A stretch of 64,000 bases of DNA, from contig NC_058524.1 in NCBI RefSeq assembly GCF_904849725.1, positions 554,035,763-554,099,762 of the forward strand, given 5' to 3'. Of the stretch, positions 13,150 through 26,700 are shown piece by piece. Made by a program: the position numbers and the translations under genes. Numbering within the stretch: position 1 is the stretch's first letter; each line of letters begins with the position of its first letter. The notes below the pieces were generated by a model. The model saw only the letters and a list, made by a program, of their open reading frames with translations, was not told the origin of the DNA and ran no database searches. The stretch comes from Hordeum vulgare subsp. vulgare (taxonomy: Eukaryota; Streptophyta; Magnoliopsida; Poales; Poaceae).

Positions 13150-13272
13150 CAAGTTCGGTGACTTGACATATAGGGTAAACCCGGATGGTTTAGCCCTCAT
13201 TAATACCTTGAGGTTATGACAAGTCCGATGACTTGGCATATAGGGTGAACCCGGTGTGTTCAACCCTTGTCA
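13150..13272 (+). repeat. Tandem duplication of a 70 bp segment
   Basis: Copies start at 13150 and 13220, each with CAAGT(T)C(G/C)G(G/A)TGACTTG and ATATAGGGT(A/G)AACCCGG. This lies inside the solo LTR; no coding function. Confidence 0.6.
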
Positions 13273-14123
13273 GATATGTCAATATCTGTAACCTGTTCTT
13301 CAAAAGTAATTCTTTAACTTGTTGCATATACCTGATCATGCCACCACATTGCATTCCACTAAAGATACATGTTACTGTTATTCCTTACCATTTATATTCA
13401 TATCATGGGCTGTTTGCGAGTACATTCAAAGTACTCATTGGCTTGCCACTGGTTATGTTATTGACCAGACATGGAAGGACCGGAGTTTGGCGATGAGTAC
13501 GCCGTCGGAGACGAACCTGCGATCTAGGACGCTTCCAAGTCAGAATGTCTGTCGGTGTAGGCTTGATGGCATGGGCGCCGCTCAGCCCTTACGAGTTTCC
13601 GCTACTCGATGTATCCGTTTAATTGGCTTTAGGCCTTGCTCTTGAACCCGACCTTCTGGTCGTTCGATGTAATAATTTCGGTACTTGGATATAAGACTCT
13701 ATTATTCAGTATTTGTGTTCAGTGAACATTGATCCTTGGGGTCACTGAGCACGGCGAACTCGACTTGCTAGTCGGGGTCACCACACTTTATGTGTATGAT
13801 GTGATGAAAAATGTGCATGTTTATTATGATATGATGAAACCACTATATAGAGCATCCACAAATACATAGGGGGACATGAATACGACGCGAATTAAATACT
13901 GAAAGCAGGAATATTAGTAGTAGCACTGGAATATTAGCAGTAGCGTTGGCTTAGCAGTAGCTCTTTATTTATTCCAGCGCTACTGCTAATGTGTATACTA
14001 GTAGCGCTTTTATTTTTAGTGCTACTACGAATAGACTAGCTGTAGCGTGATTGCAGTAGCGCTGGCACAAGCGCTACTGGTAAGGCAAAAACCAACGCTG
14101 TTGCTAGCATTTCTCCTACTACA

Positions 14124-15668
14124 GCTTACTGCTCCCATGATGATGTGTGAGTAGTTTACTACAGACCTACGAGTACGTATTTAGTACCTAGATGCCAATC
14201 TCTCTCTATGATCTTCAATGCAAAAATCACCGCGATTCCCGTGGTGATTTATCCTATGTAATCATGTTTGTGGTGTGTTTTTTGGGCTTCGATGAATTAT
14301 GGATTTATATTCTGATTATTCATGAAAGTATATTGAATGTTTGTTGGTTATATATATGAATGATTATGATAGCTTCATATTTTTCTTTGATCTATCGGTT
14401 TTGTTTGATCAACTAGATTGATTTATCTTTAACGGGAGCGGTATGTTGTAAGGGGTTCAATCTTGTGGTGCTCAATCCGAGTGACATAAGGGGACATGAC
14501 ACGTATTTTTGTTGCTCTCATTAAGGGTAAAAGGATGTGGTTTATTCATATTAGTTGAGTTTACTTTGTCTACATCATGTCATCTTGCTTCAAGCATTAG
14601 TTCAAAAAATTGGTCGATTCAGTGATTTATCGGCCGATTAATCGCTACTCGAGGTGTGCCCGCTAAGATAATGCCATATCTTCACCATTACTCTTTGGGG
14701 CTGACTTATCGGCCTAACCACTGATTTGTCACGAATATTCCAATTAATCGGTATGGGCACACTGTACAAAAAACTCAAAATGGGTCGGCCTTCCCCCGCA
14801 AAGCACAAAATGTTGCCGCTCGATAGGGTTTGGATTCTATCCACACCATCGCAGTATTCCCCTTCCCCATCCACACTCCTGCCTCCATACCCCCGAGCCA
14901 CACCGCCACCGCCACCCTACTTGCCTCCGGTGGCCGGGGGTAGCACCACCGGAGCTGCCTGTCCTCTAGATCTTCTCATCCTCTTCCCCACCAGGCCGGT
15001 CACATGCGACCTTGCCATCTCGCTGCCACCATCGCCATCTTACCCAGGAGCAAGATGCCTGACGCCTGGAGCATCTCGTCGCCACCACCACCACTGGTGC
15101 CCTTCCTGGAGCAGTAGAAGTAAACTGGGACCGCGCCATCTTCCCTTCCTCCTGGTGCCTTCCTTCTGACGCCCAACAATCGGAGCATCTCGCCGCCACC
15201 ACCACTTCCGCCCTTCCTCGTGATGCCCGACGATTGGAGCCTCTCGCCGCCGCCAGCATTGTCCCTTCCTCGAGGTCCCTTCCTCCTGAAGCTCGACGAA
15301 CGATAACTGGAGCATCTCGCCGCCTCCAGCACTTCCTGCAGTAGCACACCATCCCTGCCACTCCCTCCTCTAGAAGCAAACAGGCAAAAGATTGGACCTA
15401 TGTCGTCCCTGCTTCTTCAGTGTAATGCAGGGCATTTTTTTTATTTTTTACTGTTTTAGATTCTTTGATAGTTTGATGAATAGATGATGGTATTGTAGAT
15501 ATGTAGGTGCTCCCATGCTGGTATTGTAGATTTGTAGATGCTGCCATGCTGGTGTAGTGTTGTCCTAATTTTGTTGTACATGTGTTGTTGTAGTGTTGTC
15601 CTAATTTTATTTGTTCTATAATTCTACAATACTATTATATGCACTTCTGTAGTATGAAGAAGTGTTGT
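14124..15668. other. Non-genic spacer with a GC-rich irregular repeat
   Basis: 14124-14620 is AT-rich repeat-like sequence with no frame. From about 15060 to 15345 a motif GGAGC(A/C)TCTCG(C/T)CGCC recurs at 15068, 15182, 15236 and 15309, giving open frames of 90-147 codons on both strands that I treat as repeat artefacts. 15575-15625 holds a short direct repeat of TAGTGTTGTCCTAATTTT. The LARD insertion target GTTGT ends this block at 15668 and the spacer resumes at 37346. Confidence 0.5.
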
Positions 15669-18600
15669 TGTCACGCCCAAGATGTGACCCTATCCTCAAT
15701 TTGGCACGAAGGCCTCGTCAAGGATAGAAGCGCATCTCGTCGTGTCGCAAGAATGGATATCGTTACAAGTAGATGTATTGAAAAGAAGATATATATACAT
15801 ATAATTGGCTTACACTCGCCACAAGCTACATCAGAGTCACAATAGTATAGTACATAAACATCATGAATAAGAGCAGGGTCCGACTACGGACGAAAACAAA
15901 TGAGAAAAGAAGAACGACGTCCATCCTTGCTATCCCAGGCTGCCGGCGTGGAACCCATCCTAGATCGATGAAGAAGAAGAAGAAGAAGCAACTCCAAATA
16001 AACAATCAACGCGCTCGCGTCGAGTAACCTTTACCTGTACCTGTAACTGGCGTTGTAGTAATCTGTGAGCCACAGGGGACTCAACAATCTCATTTCCAAA
16101 GGTATCAAGACTAGCAAAGCTTAATGGGTGAGGCATGGTTAAGTGGTGAGGTTGCAGCAGCGGCTAAGCATATATTTGGTGGCTAAACTTACGAGTACAA
16201 GAATAAAGAGGGGGATGATCTACGCATAACGGACGTGAACTACGGTTGATCAAATGAATGATCCTGAACACCTACCTACGTCAGACATAACCCCACCGTG
16301 TCCTCGATCGGAGAAGGAACTCACGAAAGAGACAGTCACGGTTACGCACTCAGTTTGCATATTTTAATTAAGTTAATTTCAAGTTATCTAGAACCAGTGT
16401 TAAACAAAGTTTCCACGTTGCCACATAACCGCGGGCACGGCTTTCCGAAAAGATTTAACCCTGCAGGGGTGCTCCAACTAGTCCATCACAAATTACCACA
16501 AGCCGCATAGAAATCCTCGACCACGACACTCGCGATCTCGTCGGAGTCCTTAGTGGAAAACCTCAACTCTGAGATTACGAAAGCATCACCGGAATCCCGA
16601 TGCACAAGATATCTCGTCAAAGGTAAAACTAATCCAGCAAGACCGCTCGACGTGTCGACGATCCCGATAGGAGCCGCGTATCTCGTTCTCAGGACACGAC
16701 GGATAAGCGAAGCATACGGTGGCCTGATAGACATCACCCGAGTTGCCCCGGGTTGGCCCCGCATGGTGCTCTATTTTGGACCAGCACCATCAGCACTGGC
16801 CCTCCCTGTATTATGTGAAATTACTCCTCGGGTTCATGACGCCCTATGCTTTGAGTATTAACAAAATTATTATGTTGGGCAAATGTAGTACCAATGTTGG
16901 GCCTTGCCAGACCAACTTTAATCTAAAACGAATTATCAAGGGGGTCCCCATAACAACCCCGATTGTGTTAGGAGCGCTCAATTATGGAACATAACATCGG
17001 TAGCCAACACTAAGGGGGAAAAGGTGGAACAAAACACCAGGCTAGAAAGACCAAGCCTTCCACCTTTTACCAAGTATATAGGTGCATTAAATTAAATAGC
17101 ATTTAATAGGGTGATATGACAAGGTGCCCATGTTATCACATGGAAGCAACTACACCTACAACTAGCAACGCTAACAATATCGTTAAGCAAGTAGTAACAT
17201 AGCCAATCAGTGGTTTGCTAGGTCGAACAGGTTGAGAGTAATCATGGCATTGTTGAGAGGTCGACATTTACATGTGGTAGGCGACGAGACATAAATGATA
17301 GAAGCGATAAAACTAGCATGGCAATGATAGTAATGGTATCTGGCGAAATGGTCATCTTGCCTGAGATCACGCTTGGAAGAAGAATGACTCCGTGAAGTCG
17401 GCGAACCAACGTAGACGAACAGGTCCTCACATTCCGACACGCTTGCTGAACTCTATCGAGACGGAACAAACCGGAAACAAACATCAACACATATATTCAG
17501 CACACGATGCACAACATGATGCACAACCTAATATGATGCATGATCAGTTCAATGATGCAAGGCATGGCATGACAATTCACCTCACGCAAACACTACACAT
17601 TAAGTGAAGCTCGATATGCAACGAGTTGCATATCGACGAAACTCCATGTTTAATTAGTTAGTTCACTCCCGGTTATTTACACAGCTATATTAAATTGTTG
17701 TTAACATGGCAAGAGGTGAAGCGGTGATCCTACATGGCATCCTAGATGGTTTAACTCGCGGAACATAGAACGGAGCTACGACACAAGAGGCATGCAACAC
17801 AAGAAATATTATGCCATGAATGCGTCATGCATGCAAGATCATCAACACCACGGCAAGAAGATAAAGAAACACATGTCGCCACGGCGAGCGAGAGGGAACC
17901 ATGGCGGCAAGACGGAAACGATGCCACGGCAACGTTCCTATCCCGATTACTCAACGAGATATCAGTGCCACGATCTGGAAGTGTGTGCGGGAACGTTAAA
18001 TAAAGATGGGGTGATCCTGTATCTTGGGTTCCCATGTGTCGAGGGTGCGACGAAAGAGAGACAACGTGCAACGGGCAACATATATAGGCGCAAACATACA
18101 ATCATCTCATACATCATATGCGTTCGGTACACGACACGTCTCATCGGTATACCTTCGACGCGTGCGAATCGGAGGGGTTTGGTTCGATGAAGGAGAACAA
18201 GATCGTCGTGGAAGTCGAGGTACTCGGTCTCGTCGATGATAGTCGTTCCTTCGGCGTCGTGGTTCACGGGTCTTCGGCGTCGGTAGTCGAACTCGTTTTC
18301 CGAAGACGTCCGGGGGTCGTCGAGGACGTCGTGGTACTCGTGAACTTGGCGATCCCACGCGGCGGGGACGGTCTAAGCGGCGACGGCAAGCGGCAGCGGC
18401 AACACAACTACAACATCTACAACACGGCACCTAACAACAACAGCTTGCGGCTACGGCAACTAGCATCAGCAACCGGCAGCAGCAGCATGCAACCTAGCTA
18501 GCATTCTACGGCAGCAACTACAACAAGAAGCTAGCAAGCAATGACAGCATGCACAGCAACAGCAACTAGCGCAAGCAAGCACATACAGCAAGCAGGGGCT

Positions 18601-20100
18601 ATGGCACAGCAAGCAACCTGGCACTAAGCAGGAAGACGCAACTAACAGCAGCAAGAGCTAGCTAGCATAACGTAGCAAAGCACAAACAGCAACAGCAACT
18701 AGCGCAGGCAAGATTCAGCTAGCAGCAAGAGCAGGCTACACGGCAACAGACATCGCAAGCAGCATCATGGGCAGCAGCAAACAATAGCAGCAGCTAGCAA
18801 AGCAGCAGCCGGCAGCAAGAGCAAGCAGCTACCTGCAACTACCAGCAGCAGCAAATGGCAAGCATCAGAACTCGCTCGCAGCATAGCAGGCAGCAACAGC
18901 AAATCGCGACAGCAACGGCAAAATGAGGCAGGCACGCACAACGCCAAGGCCAGCGGTGCAGCAGAGCAGGAGGCCGGGCTTGGAGGTCTTGGCGTGCACG
19001 GGACCTGGAGGAGGCCGCGGCACATGGCTCCGGCGCGGGAGACGGTGGAGCATCTCGGCTCCATGGGGAACGGCGACCCGCAGGCGGCAGGGGGCTGCTG
19101 CGGCGGCTCGGGGCTGGTGACCGGGAGGCGCGGCGACGGTAGGGGACCCGGGGAGGCGAGGCCATGGGGCCCTGGCGCGGGAGGAAGGAACGCGCGGGGC
19201 GGCGCATCTCAGCGAGGTTGGCGTTGCAGGCACACGAGGCGGCGGGGCAGAGCACCTCGGGTCGAGGCCGACGGCGCGGGGGAACAAGCGGCCGGCTCGG
19301 GCACCTGCGGGGAAGCCTGGCGGTGGGGCGAGCACCGCGGGGTGAGGACGGCGCGCGGGGTGGAGAGGGGAGGATGGAACGGGAGGAGGCTGCGGCGCTA
19401 GGGCAGGGGAGGGGAAGCTGGGCTGCGGCCCAAGTGGGCCTCCTCCTCTCTCTTTATGTTTTTTTATCCCTTTAAAAAAACAGGAAATCACACTCTAAAA
19501 TAAAAAGATTTTAACAACATAAAAAAATGATTTTGGCTCCTTTAAAAAAAATACCCCAACTATAAAATAGGTTGGGCTTTTTTTTAAACAAATAAAAAAT
19601 GAAACCCTTTTAAGAATTAAAATAAAACTATTTTAACAAGAGAATAAAATAAAACCCTTTTCTTACAAAAGAATAAAACCAAACCCCTTTTATTTAAAGA
19701 ATAAAATAAAGGCTCTTTAAAGGAGAAAAGAAAAGAGTCTGTTTTAGCAAATAAACAAAGGGAAAAAATAAAGGAAACCCAAGGGGTTGTCCCCACATTT
19801 AATAAAAGGACTTTTATTGAAAAGAAGAAGACGAACCCTTTTAAATACGGGTTTAAAACGGGAAACTTTAGCAAACCGCACAAATGAAATAAGAGGGGAG
19901 AGGGGGAGTTTCTATCGCACTAAGACTCGGTGAGCACTCGAAGCACACACACTCAAAACTCCACACGCGACAGACGAAGCAAGATGACATGCATGATGCG
20001 ACGATGCAAACTAAATGAAGATGCAACGAATAAAACTAATCACACGACGGAAACGGAAATAAAGGGGAATCTTCTGGGGCGTCGGCATCGGGCTATCACA
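15669..20100 (-). repeat. LARD 3' LTR (4432 bp, uninterrupted)
   Basis: It spans TGTCACGCCC to GGCTATCACA and aligns along its whole length with the split right LTR. It is GC-rich at 18900-19400, giving long chance frames in several readings. A CAG/CAA-rich low-complexity tract lies at about 18380-18920. The site AAAGCAGCAGCC at 18799-18810 is the unoccupied counterpart of the CACTA insertion point in the other LTR. Confidence 0.88.
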
Positions 20101-23100
20101 ACTCTCCTACACTACAAGAGGATCTCGCCCCAAGATCCAAGAATGAAAGGGGGAAGAGGATGAGAAAGGACAAGAGGTAAAAACTTAGTCGCTTCTTTGA
20201 AAAACGAGTGAAACCAACGATCTTTGAAGGTTGCAAAGCGATGAGGAATTATATGAGAAAGAAGCAAGAATTCACTAAAAATTTCGGCAGCACTTCGGTT
20301 GGAAAATGGGACAAAAAAATCGATAAGAAGAGAGAATTAGACAATATTCATAACAAACAACTAAATAGAGCAAGGGAACACCATGATCTTGATAGAACAA
20401 CATAATAGACCCAAAAGAGCAACATCACAAAGCCTCCGGAACAAGAGAATATGAACTAGCTCATACGGAAGAAGAGAATGAAGAAAAGAATGACAACTAC
20501 TAACTCCAAAGAACTTGGCAAGCATCCTTGCAAGAAGAATTGGACGGAGTTGTTGGAAAATCAACAACGAAAAAAAACAAGATAGTAGTCGGCTTATGGA
20601 AACCTTTTCAAACTAATGAAGTGACAACCAGCCACTAACAGAAACAAGGATTGATTGGGAGAAACAAGATATGAACAATTTCTTACACCAAGAGGATACA
20701 TTGAGAACTTGGATTAATGACAAGCACCATGGTAGCAACAATCCATAGGAAAAGCTTTAGGTGAAATCCAAACCAAGATAGCTCAATGAAGAAATCATGG
20801 GTTGCAAATATCTCATGATCATGGAATTGGTGGGTTTAATTATCTTATTCTTGAAAGGAAACTCTTTGAGGCTCCTACACTAACAAGAAAGCTATAATAC
20901 CACCTCAAAGTATAAAGGAAGAACAATTGCTTTGGAGATGCAAGATAAAGAATACTTGAGGTACTCCAACAGGAATCTTGAAGAACACTTGAGAATGGAT
21001 TGAAACCTTGATGAACCACCATGAAGGACCTCCGTATACAAATGAATGATGCAACGGTAAGAAGGTAGAAAAGAATAAGACTATGACCTTGCCAAGATTT
21101 AGATGAAGGTTCACAAAGAGATACTTGACAAAACTTGGAACTCCGAAAAAGAAAAGACAAGAACACTTGAGAACAAGGAATTGATATCATGAGCCACTCC
21201 GGAAGAAGAATTGAAATCATTTGATGAAACAAGAATAAGAATTATGTTATGCTAATCCTTCATCAAGTTTAATTGATGACCAACAACGGATTTAGCATAC
21301 CACGTATTCCTCTTGAAAGAATCTTGAAGAGATAGAGAGATAAGCACCACTTAAGGCAAAATTGAAGGAAGCACCGGTAAGAATTCACAAATAAATGGGA
21401 ACACTACGAATTAATGGAGATACAAGAGAATTAAGAGATCATAAGCCACATGAGAGAAAACTTGAACAAGGCACCAGATAAACGAGAGACGACGAAGAGA
21501 CAACAATGGAGAAGAATTGAGGATGAAAGCTGAAAGCTGAGAATGAAAAATCTTCTGAAATGATGGCCTTCGGAGGATCGAGAACTCAAAAAAACTCAGA
21601 AAAGCGCCGGATAGCAAGAAAGAGATTACTCATGATTGGGAATAATTCAAGATGATGCCATAAGGCTGAAACTATGAATCATGAAGAGAATGGACCAAGA
21701 TTGAGAGAAACACTCCTTCGAATTGCAAGCTAAGAATGATGACGAGACCAACACCACCAAGAATTAATGAGACACTCCGGAAAAAAAGAAGAATGAAAGG
21801 TTGAGCCAATATGAGAATTAATTCAAATAGATCTTGAAGAAGGAATATGAATGATGAAATTCATACTTACGTCATAGTTGAAACGATTTAGAGATCTCCG
21901 GAGATGATTAAAAGAGCGAGGTAAGATCCTGGGAAAGAACCTGTGGGTTATGGGCCCACTCAAAGAAACCATTGTTAGAAAAGATTGCTTAGAAGAGAGA
22001 TATTGCACCGGTACAAAGAGAACTAGATGAGATTAGCACCTCGCAATAATTAAAAGAATTGAAACCACGAAAACTCAGAGATAACTTTAGCACTCCGGAT
22101 AGGAAAGAGAGAAATGAATAACAAGATAGGCTCATAAAAATTTCTGACATAGGAAAGAATTACAAGGAAGAATGGATAAGATGACACAGACAACTAAATT
22201 AAATTCACCGGACAAAGATAACCAGATTGAAGGAATGATGCACTAGAACTCCTGAGAATCTTCACCATGAATCACCGGGTAAGAGAGAAAAGAACAGACA
22301 GCGGAAGCACAATGAAAAGAAAACTCTTGGATGAAAATTGAATCACTGAAGAAAAGGGTTGGAGGGCGGGGAAAAACAAAGACAACTTGGGACAAATGAG
22401 ATCAACTCCGGAACGAATTGAGAGAATGATCTACAAAAACTGGAGAAGATTGAATTCAGTTGCAGAGAAGCACACCGGTTGAATGGAATTGATACGATGA
22501 CTCCGGTTGAAAGGAATTGATAAGACAATTCATAGAGCAAAAGAATTAATACTCCCATAAAAATATGAGAACACCTCTTAGAAAAGATATGAAATCACCA
22601 CTTGACATCGAAGCAACACAAATTACCATAATCAACAAAACAAAGGGAGATGCTTATGAAACAAGCCAAAACAAACTCATGAGAGAGATTTTGTCAGATA
22701 TTTTCGTGGACAGGATCGCACGAGCTCAATTTTACAGTAGCCATCAAGTGCAAGGCAGTGCACCCGACATACGAAGCGTCCCCGAGTCGTAGCAAGCTAC
22801 AAGGACTCTTTAAGACACAATGTGTACCGCTGTAAGTCGACCGTGAACAAACGAATCCACTAGATGTCGAACCCCAACCTAACATCATGCATTTGTTAGA
22901 AGATTGTCCTATAAGCAACTACTTGAATTCCCACCTATGAATTCCCGAAATATCAGGTCACGCAATGTGGTACACGGATACAAGGAGTAATAATCACACA
23001 ACTCCTATACTAACCCGTCACCTATATCACATCCGTCAACACACAACCATAATCTCGGACCTTCATCTACTACAGACCCTCGTGATCACAACGATACAAA

Positions 23101-23542
23101 GTATGGCAGTACTCCGAACAATCTGCACCAGTACTGGGGACATCGGGGTTATCTCGCCAATACTAGTATTGAAGCAATTACGAACATCCTTCATCCTGAG
23201 ATATTAAGAAATCTGAATGATAACGATGTGCTCAAGAATCCCCTGGAGCTCAACTCCCCGGAAGAAAATCAAGTCAGACAGGAGGCACCAAGACAGAACT
23301 CCGTCACATCGGCATCATATAGATTCCAAAAATATCCACGTGATCCTAAAAAAAATTGAGTGAGAAGAGAAGTAGAATTAAAATATTACGTCAAGATTCC
23401 TCACCAGAGCATAGAAGAGGAGAAAAAAGAATCCTACTCTCCGATATATAACTAGACTCAAAGCAGTTTATCACTAGACTCGACTCGGCCAAGTTCGATC
23501 AATCAAGGGGGCTCCTAGGTCGGTACTGGTCTAATACCAACT
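20101..23542 (-). other. LARD internal domain, non-coding
   Basis: About 3.4 kb, purine-rich on the plus strand (many GAAGA, GAATTGA, ACTCCGG and CACCGG words), with no frame longer than about 130 codons and no retroviral motif. Polypurine-like sequence (minus-strand TAGGAGAGT) abuts the left LTR at 20101. The primer-binding site abuts the right LTR. Such interiors are packaged and copied by proteins of other elements; this is family knowledge, not seen here. Confidence 0.75.
23524..23541 (-). promoter_or_regulatory. LARD primer-binding site
   Basis: The minus strand reads TTGGTATTAGACCAG directly after the LTR. It resembles the TGGTATCAGAGC site complementary to the 3' end of initiator tRNA-Met used by many plant LTR elements, with mismatches. 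Confidence 0.6.
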
Positions 23543-23660
23543 TGTCACGCCCAAGATGCGACCCTATCCTTAATTTGGCACGAAGGCCTCGTCAAGGATA
23601 GAAGCGCATCTCGTCGTGTCGCAAGAATGGATATCATTACAAGTACATGTATTGAAAAGA

Positions 23661-23662
<2 letters not shown>

Positions 23663-23701
<39 letters not shown>
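23663..23701. repeat. AT dinucleotide microsatellite
   Basis: About 19 AT units in the right LARD LTR. The other LTR has only a few at the same place (15790-15800), so it expanded after the two LTRs were synthesised. Confidence 0.9.
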
Positions 23702-23704
<3 letters not shown>

Positions 23705-26700
23705 GGCTTACACTCGCCACAAGCTAAATCAGAGTCACAACAGTAGAGTACATAAACATCATGAAGAAGAGCAGGGTCCGACTATAGACGAAAACAAACG
23801 AGACAAGAAGAACGACGTCCATCCTTGCTATCCCAGGCTGCCGGCCTGGAACCCATCCTAGATCGATGAAGAAGAAGAAGAAGAAGAAGCAACTCGAAAT
23901 GAACAATCAACGCGCTCGCGTCGAGTAACCTTTACCTGTACCTGCAACTGGTATTGTAGTAATCTGTGAGGGACACAGGACTCAGCAATCTCATTTCCAA
24001 AGGTATCAAGACTAGCAAAACTTAATGGGTGAGGCATGGTTAAGTGGTGAGGTTGCAGCAGCGGCTAAGCATATATTTGGTGGCTAAACTTACGAGGACA
24101 AGAATAAAAAGGGGGATGATCTACTCATAACGGACGTGAACTACGGTTGATCAAATGAATGATCCTGAACACCTACCTACGTCAGACATAACCCCCCGTG
24201 TCCTCGATCGGAGAAGGAACTCACGAAAGAGACAGTCACGGTTACGCACTCAGTTGGCATATTTTAATTAAGTTAACTTCAAGTTATCTAGAACCAGTGT
24301 TAAACAAAGTTTCCATGTTGCCACATAACCGCGGGCACGACTTTCCGAAAAGATTTAACCCTGCAGGGGTGCTCCAACTAGTCCATCACAAATTAGTGGA
24401 AAAGATTTAACCCACAGAAATCCTCGATCACGACACTCGCGATCTCGTCGGATTCCTTAGTGGAAAACCTCAACTCTGAGATTACCCAAAGCATCACCGG
24501 AATCCCGATGCACAAGATATCTCGTCAAAGGTAAAACTAATCCAGCAAGGCCGCCCGATGTGTCGACGAACCGGATAGGAGCCGCGTATCTCGTTCTCAG
24601 GACACAACAGATAAGCGAAGCGTACGGTGGCCTGATAAACATCACCCAAGTTGCCCCGGGTTGGCCTCGCACGATGCTCTATTTTGGACCAGCACAATCA
24701 GCACTGGCCCTCCCTGTATTATGTGCAATTACTCCTCGGGTTCATGACGCCCTATGCTTTCAGTATTAACAAAATTATTATGTTGGGCAAATGTAGTACC
24801 AATGTTGGGCCTTGCCAGACCAGCTTTAATCTAAAACGAATTATCAAGCGGGTCCCCATAACAACCCCGATCGTGTTAAGAGCGCTCAATTATGGAACAT
24901 AACACCAGTAGCCGAAACTAAGGGGGCAAAGGTGGAACAAAACACCAGGCTAGAAAGATCGAGTTTTCCACCTTTTACCAAGTATATAGGTGCATTAAAT
25001 TAAATAGCATTTAATGGGGTGATATGACAAGGGACCCATGTTATCACATGGAAGCAACTACACCTGCAACTAGCAACGCTAACAACATGGTTAAGCAAGA
25101 GTAACATAGCCAATCAGTGGTTCGCTAGGTCGAACAGGTTGAGGGTAATCATGACATTGTTGAGAGGCTGACATTTACATGTGGTAGGCAACGAGACATA
25201 AACGATAGAAGTGATAAAACTAGCATGGCAATGATAGTAATGGTATCTGGGGAAATGGTGATCTTGCCTGAGATCCCGCTTGGAAGAAGAATGACTCCGT
25301 GAAGTCGGCGAACCAACGTAGACGAACGGGTCCTCACATTCCGACACGCTAGCGGAACTCTATCGAGACGGAACAAACCGGAAACAAACATCAACACATA
25401 TATTCACCACACGATGCACAACATGATGCACAACCTAATATGATGCATGATCAGTTCAATGATGCAAGGCATGGCATGGCAATTCACCTCACGCAAACAC
25501 TACACATTAAGTGAAGCTCGATATGCAACGAGTTGCATATCGACGAAACTCCACGTTTAATTATTTAGTTCACTCCCAATTAGTTACACGGCTATATTAA
25601 ATTGTTGTTAACATGGGAAGGGGTGAAGAGGTGATCCTATATGGCATCCTAGACGGTTTAACTCGCGGAACATAGAACGGAGCTACGACACAAGAGGCGT
25701 GCAACACAAGAAATATTATGCCATGAATGCGTCATGCATGCAAGATCATCAACACCACGGCAAGAAGAGAAAGAAACACATGTCGCCACGGCGAACGAGA
25801 GGGAACCATAGAGGCAAGACGGAAACGATGCCACGGCAACGTTCCTATCCCGATTACTCAACGAGATATCGGTGCCACGATCTGGAAGCGTGTGCGGGAA
25901 CGTTAAATAAATATGGGGTGATCCCGTATCTCGGGTTCCCATGTGTCGTGGGCGCGACGAAAGAGAGACAATGTGCAACGGGCAACATATATAGGCACAA
26001 ACATACAATCATCCCATACATCATATGTGTTTGGTACACGACACGTCTCATCGGTATACCTTCGACGCGTGCGAATCGGAGGGGTTTGGTTCGATGAAGG
26101 AGAACAACGATCGTCGTCGAAGTCGAGGTACTCGGTCTCGTCGACGGTAGTCGTTCACTCGGCGTCGTGGTTCACGGGTCTTCGGTGTCGGTAGTCGAAC
26201 TCGTTTTCCGAAGATGTCCAGGGGTCGTCAAGGACGTCGTGGTACTCATGAACTTTGCGACCCCATACTAAGGGGACGGTCTAAGCGGCGACGGCAAGCA
26301 GCAACGACAACACAACTACAACATCTACAGCAAGGCACCTAACAACAACAGCTTGCAGCTACGGCAACTAGCATCAGCAACCGGCAGCAGTGGCATGCAG
26401 CCTAGCTAGCATTCTACAACAGCAACTACAACAAGAAGCTAGCAACCAATGACAGCATGCACAACAACAGCAACTAGCGCAGGCAAGCACATACAGCAAG
26501 CAGGGGCTATGGCACAACAAGCAACCTGGCACTAAGCAGGAAGCCGCAACTAACAGCAGCAAGAGCTAGCTAGCATAATGCAGCAAAGCACAAACAGCAA
26601 CAGCTAATAGCGCAGGCAAGCTTTGGCTAGCAGCAAGAGGAGGCTACACGGCAACAACAATCGCAAGCAGCATCATGGGCAGTAGCAAACAATAGCAGCA

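Larger units (their letters stand above)
9483..13785 (+). mobile_element. Solo LTR, 4.3 kb, long-LTR Ty3/gypsy type
   Basis: It starts TGTCACACCC and ends GTCACCACA, flanked by the 5-base duplication CTTTA at 9478-9482 and 13786-13790. No second internal copy of the terminus and no coding region exist between the ends, so this is one LTR left by LTR-LTR recombination. It carries a TATA box at 11125 followed by a GC-rich leader. It shares end-proximal motifs with the LTR at 3450-9356 (TATTCGAATAG(C) near 13015 and 6785; AGTACATTCAAAGTA near 13420 and 9018). It interrupts a CACTA remnant. Confidence 0.85.
9357..14123 (+). mobile_element. CACTA remnant, same family as the element at 46943-60656, interrupted by a solo LTR
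   Basis: Two pieces, 9357-9482 and 13786-14123, are contiguous once the LTR between them is removed. Together they match, in reverse orientation, the 46943 end of the large CACTA. Shared blocks are GTGCCATGACTTG followed by TCGAGATTTGATGATATTTG, then the GATGATG-rich stretch, ATGTATTTGTGCATGC-like sequence and subterminal GTAGCGCT repeats. The terminus near 14123 is decayed (CTGTAGTAGGAG for CACTAGTAGG on the reverse complement). The left side is cut off by the LTR retrotransposon ending at 9356. Confidence 0.7.

Noticed and set aside
9483..13785. Interpretation as a full retrotransposon rather than a solo LTR
   Set aside because: Only one set of termini, a single TATA box and no gag, pol, primer site or polypurine tract inside. 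The length fits the related LTR at 3450 once its insert is removed.
14726..15379. Open frames of 91-147 codons on both strands
   Set aside because: They are driven by an irregular GC-rich repeat containing TCTCGCCGCC; no domain, and both strands are open at once.
18865..19491. A 208-codon minus-strand open frame, and its counterpart at 35922-36624 (up to 217 codons) on both strands
   Set aside because: Ala/Pro/Arg/Gly-rich translations exist in several frames of the same GC-rich stretch of the LARD LTR, in both LTR copies. This is what GC-rich non-coding DNA gives; there is no domain or start context.
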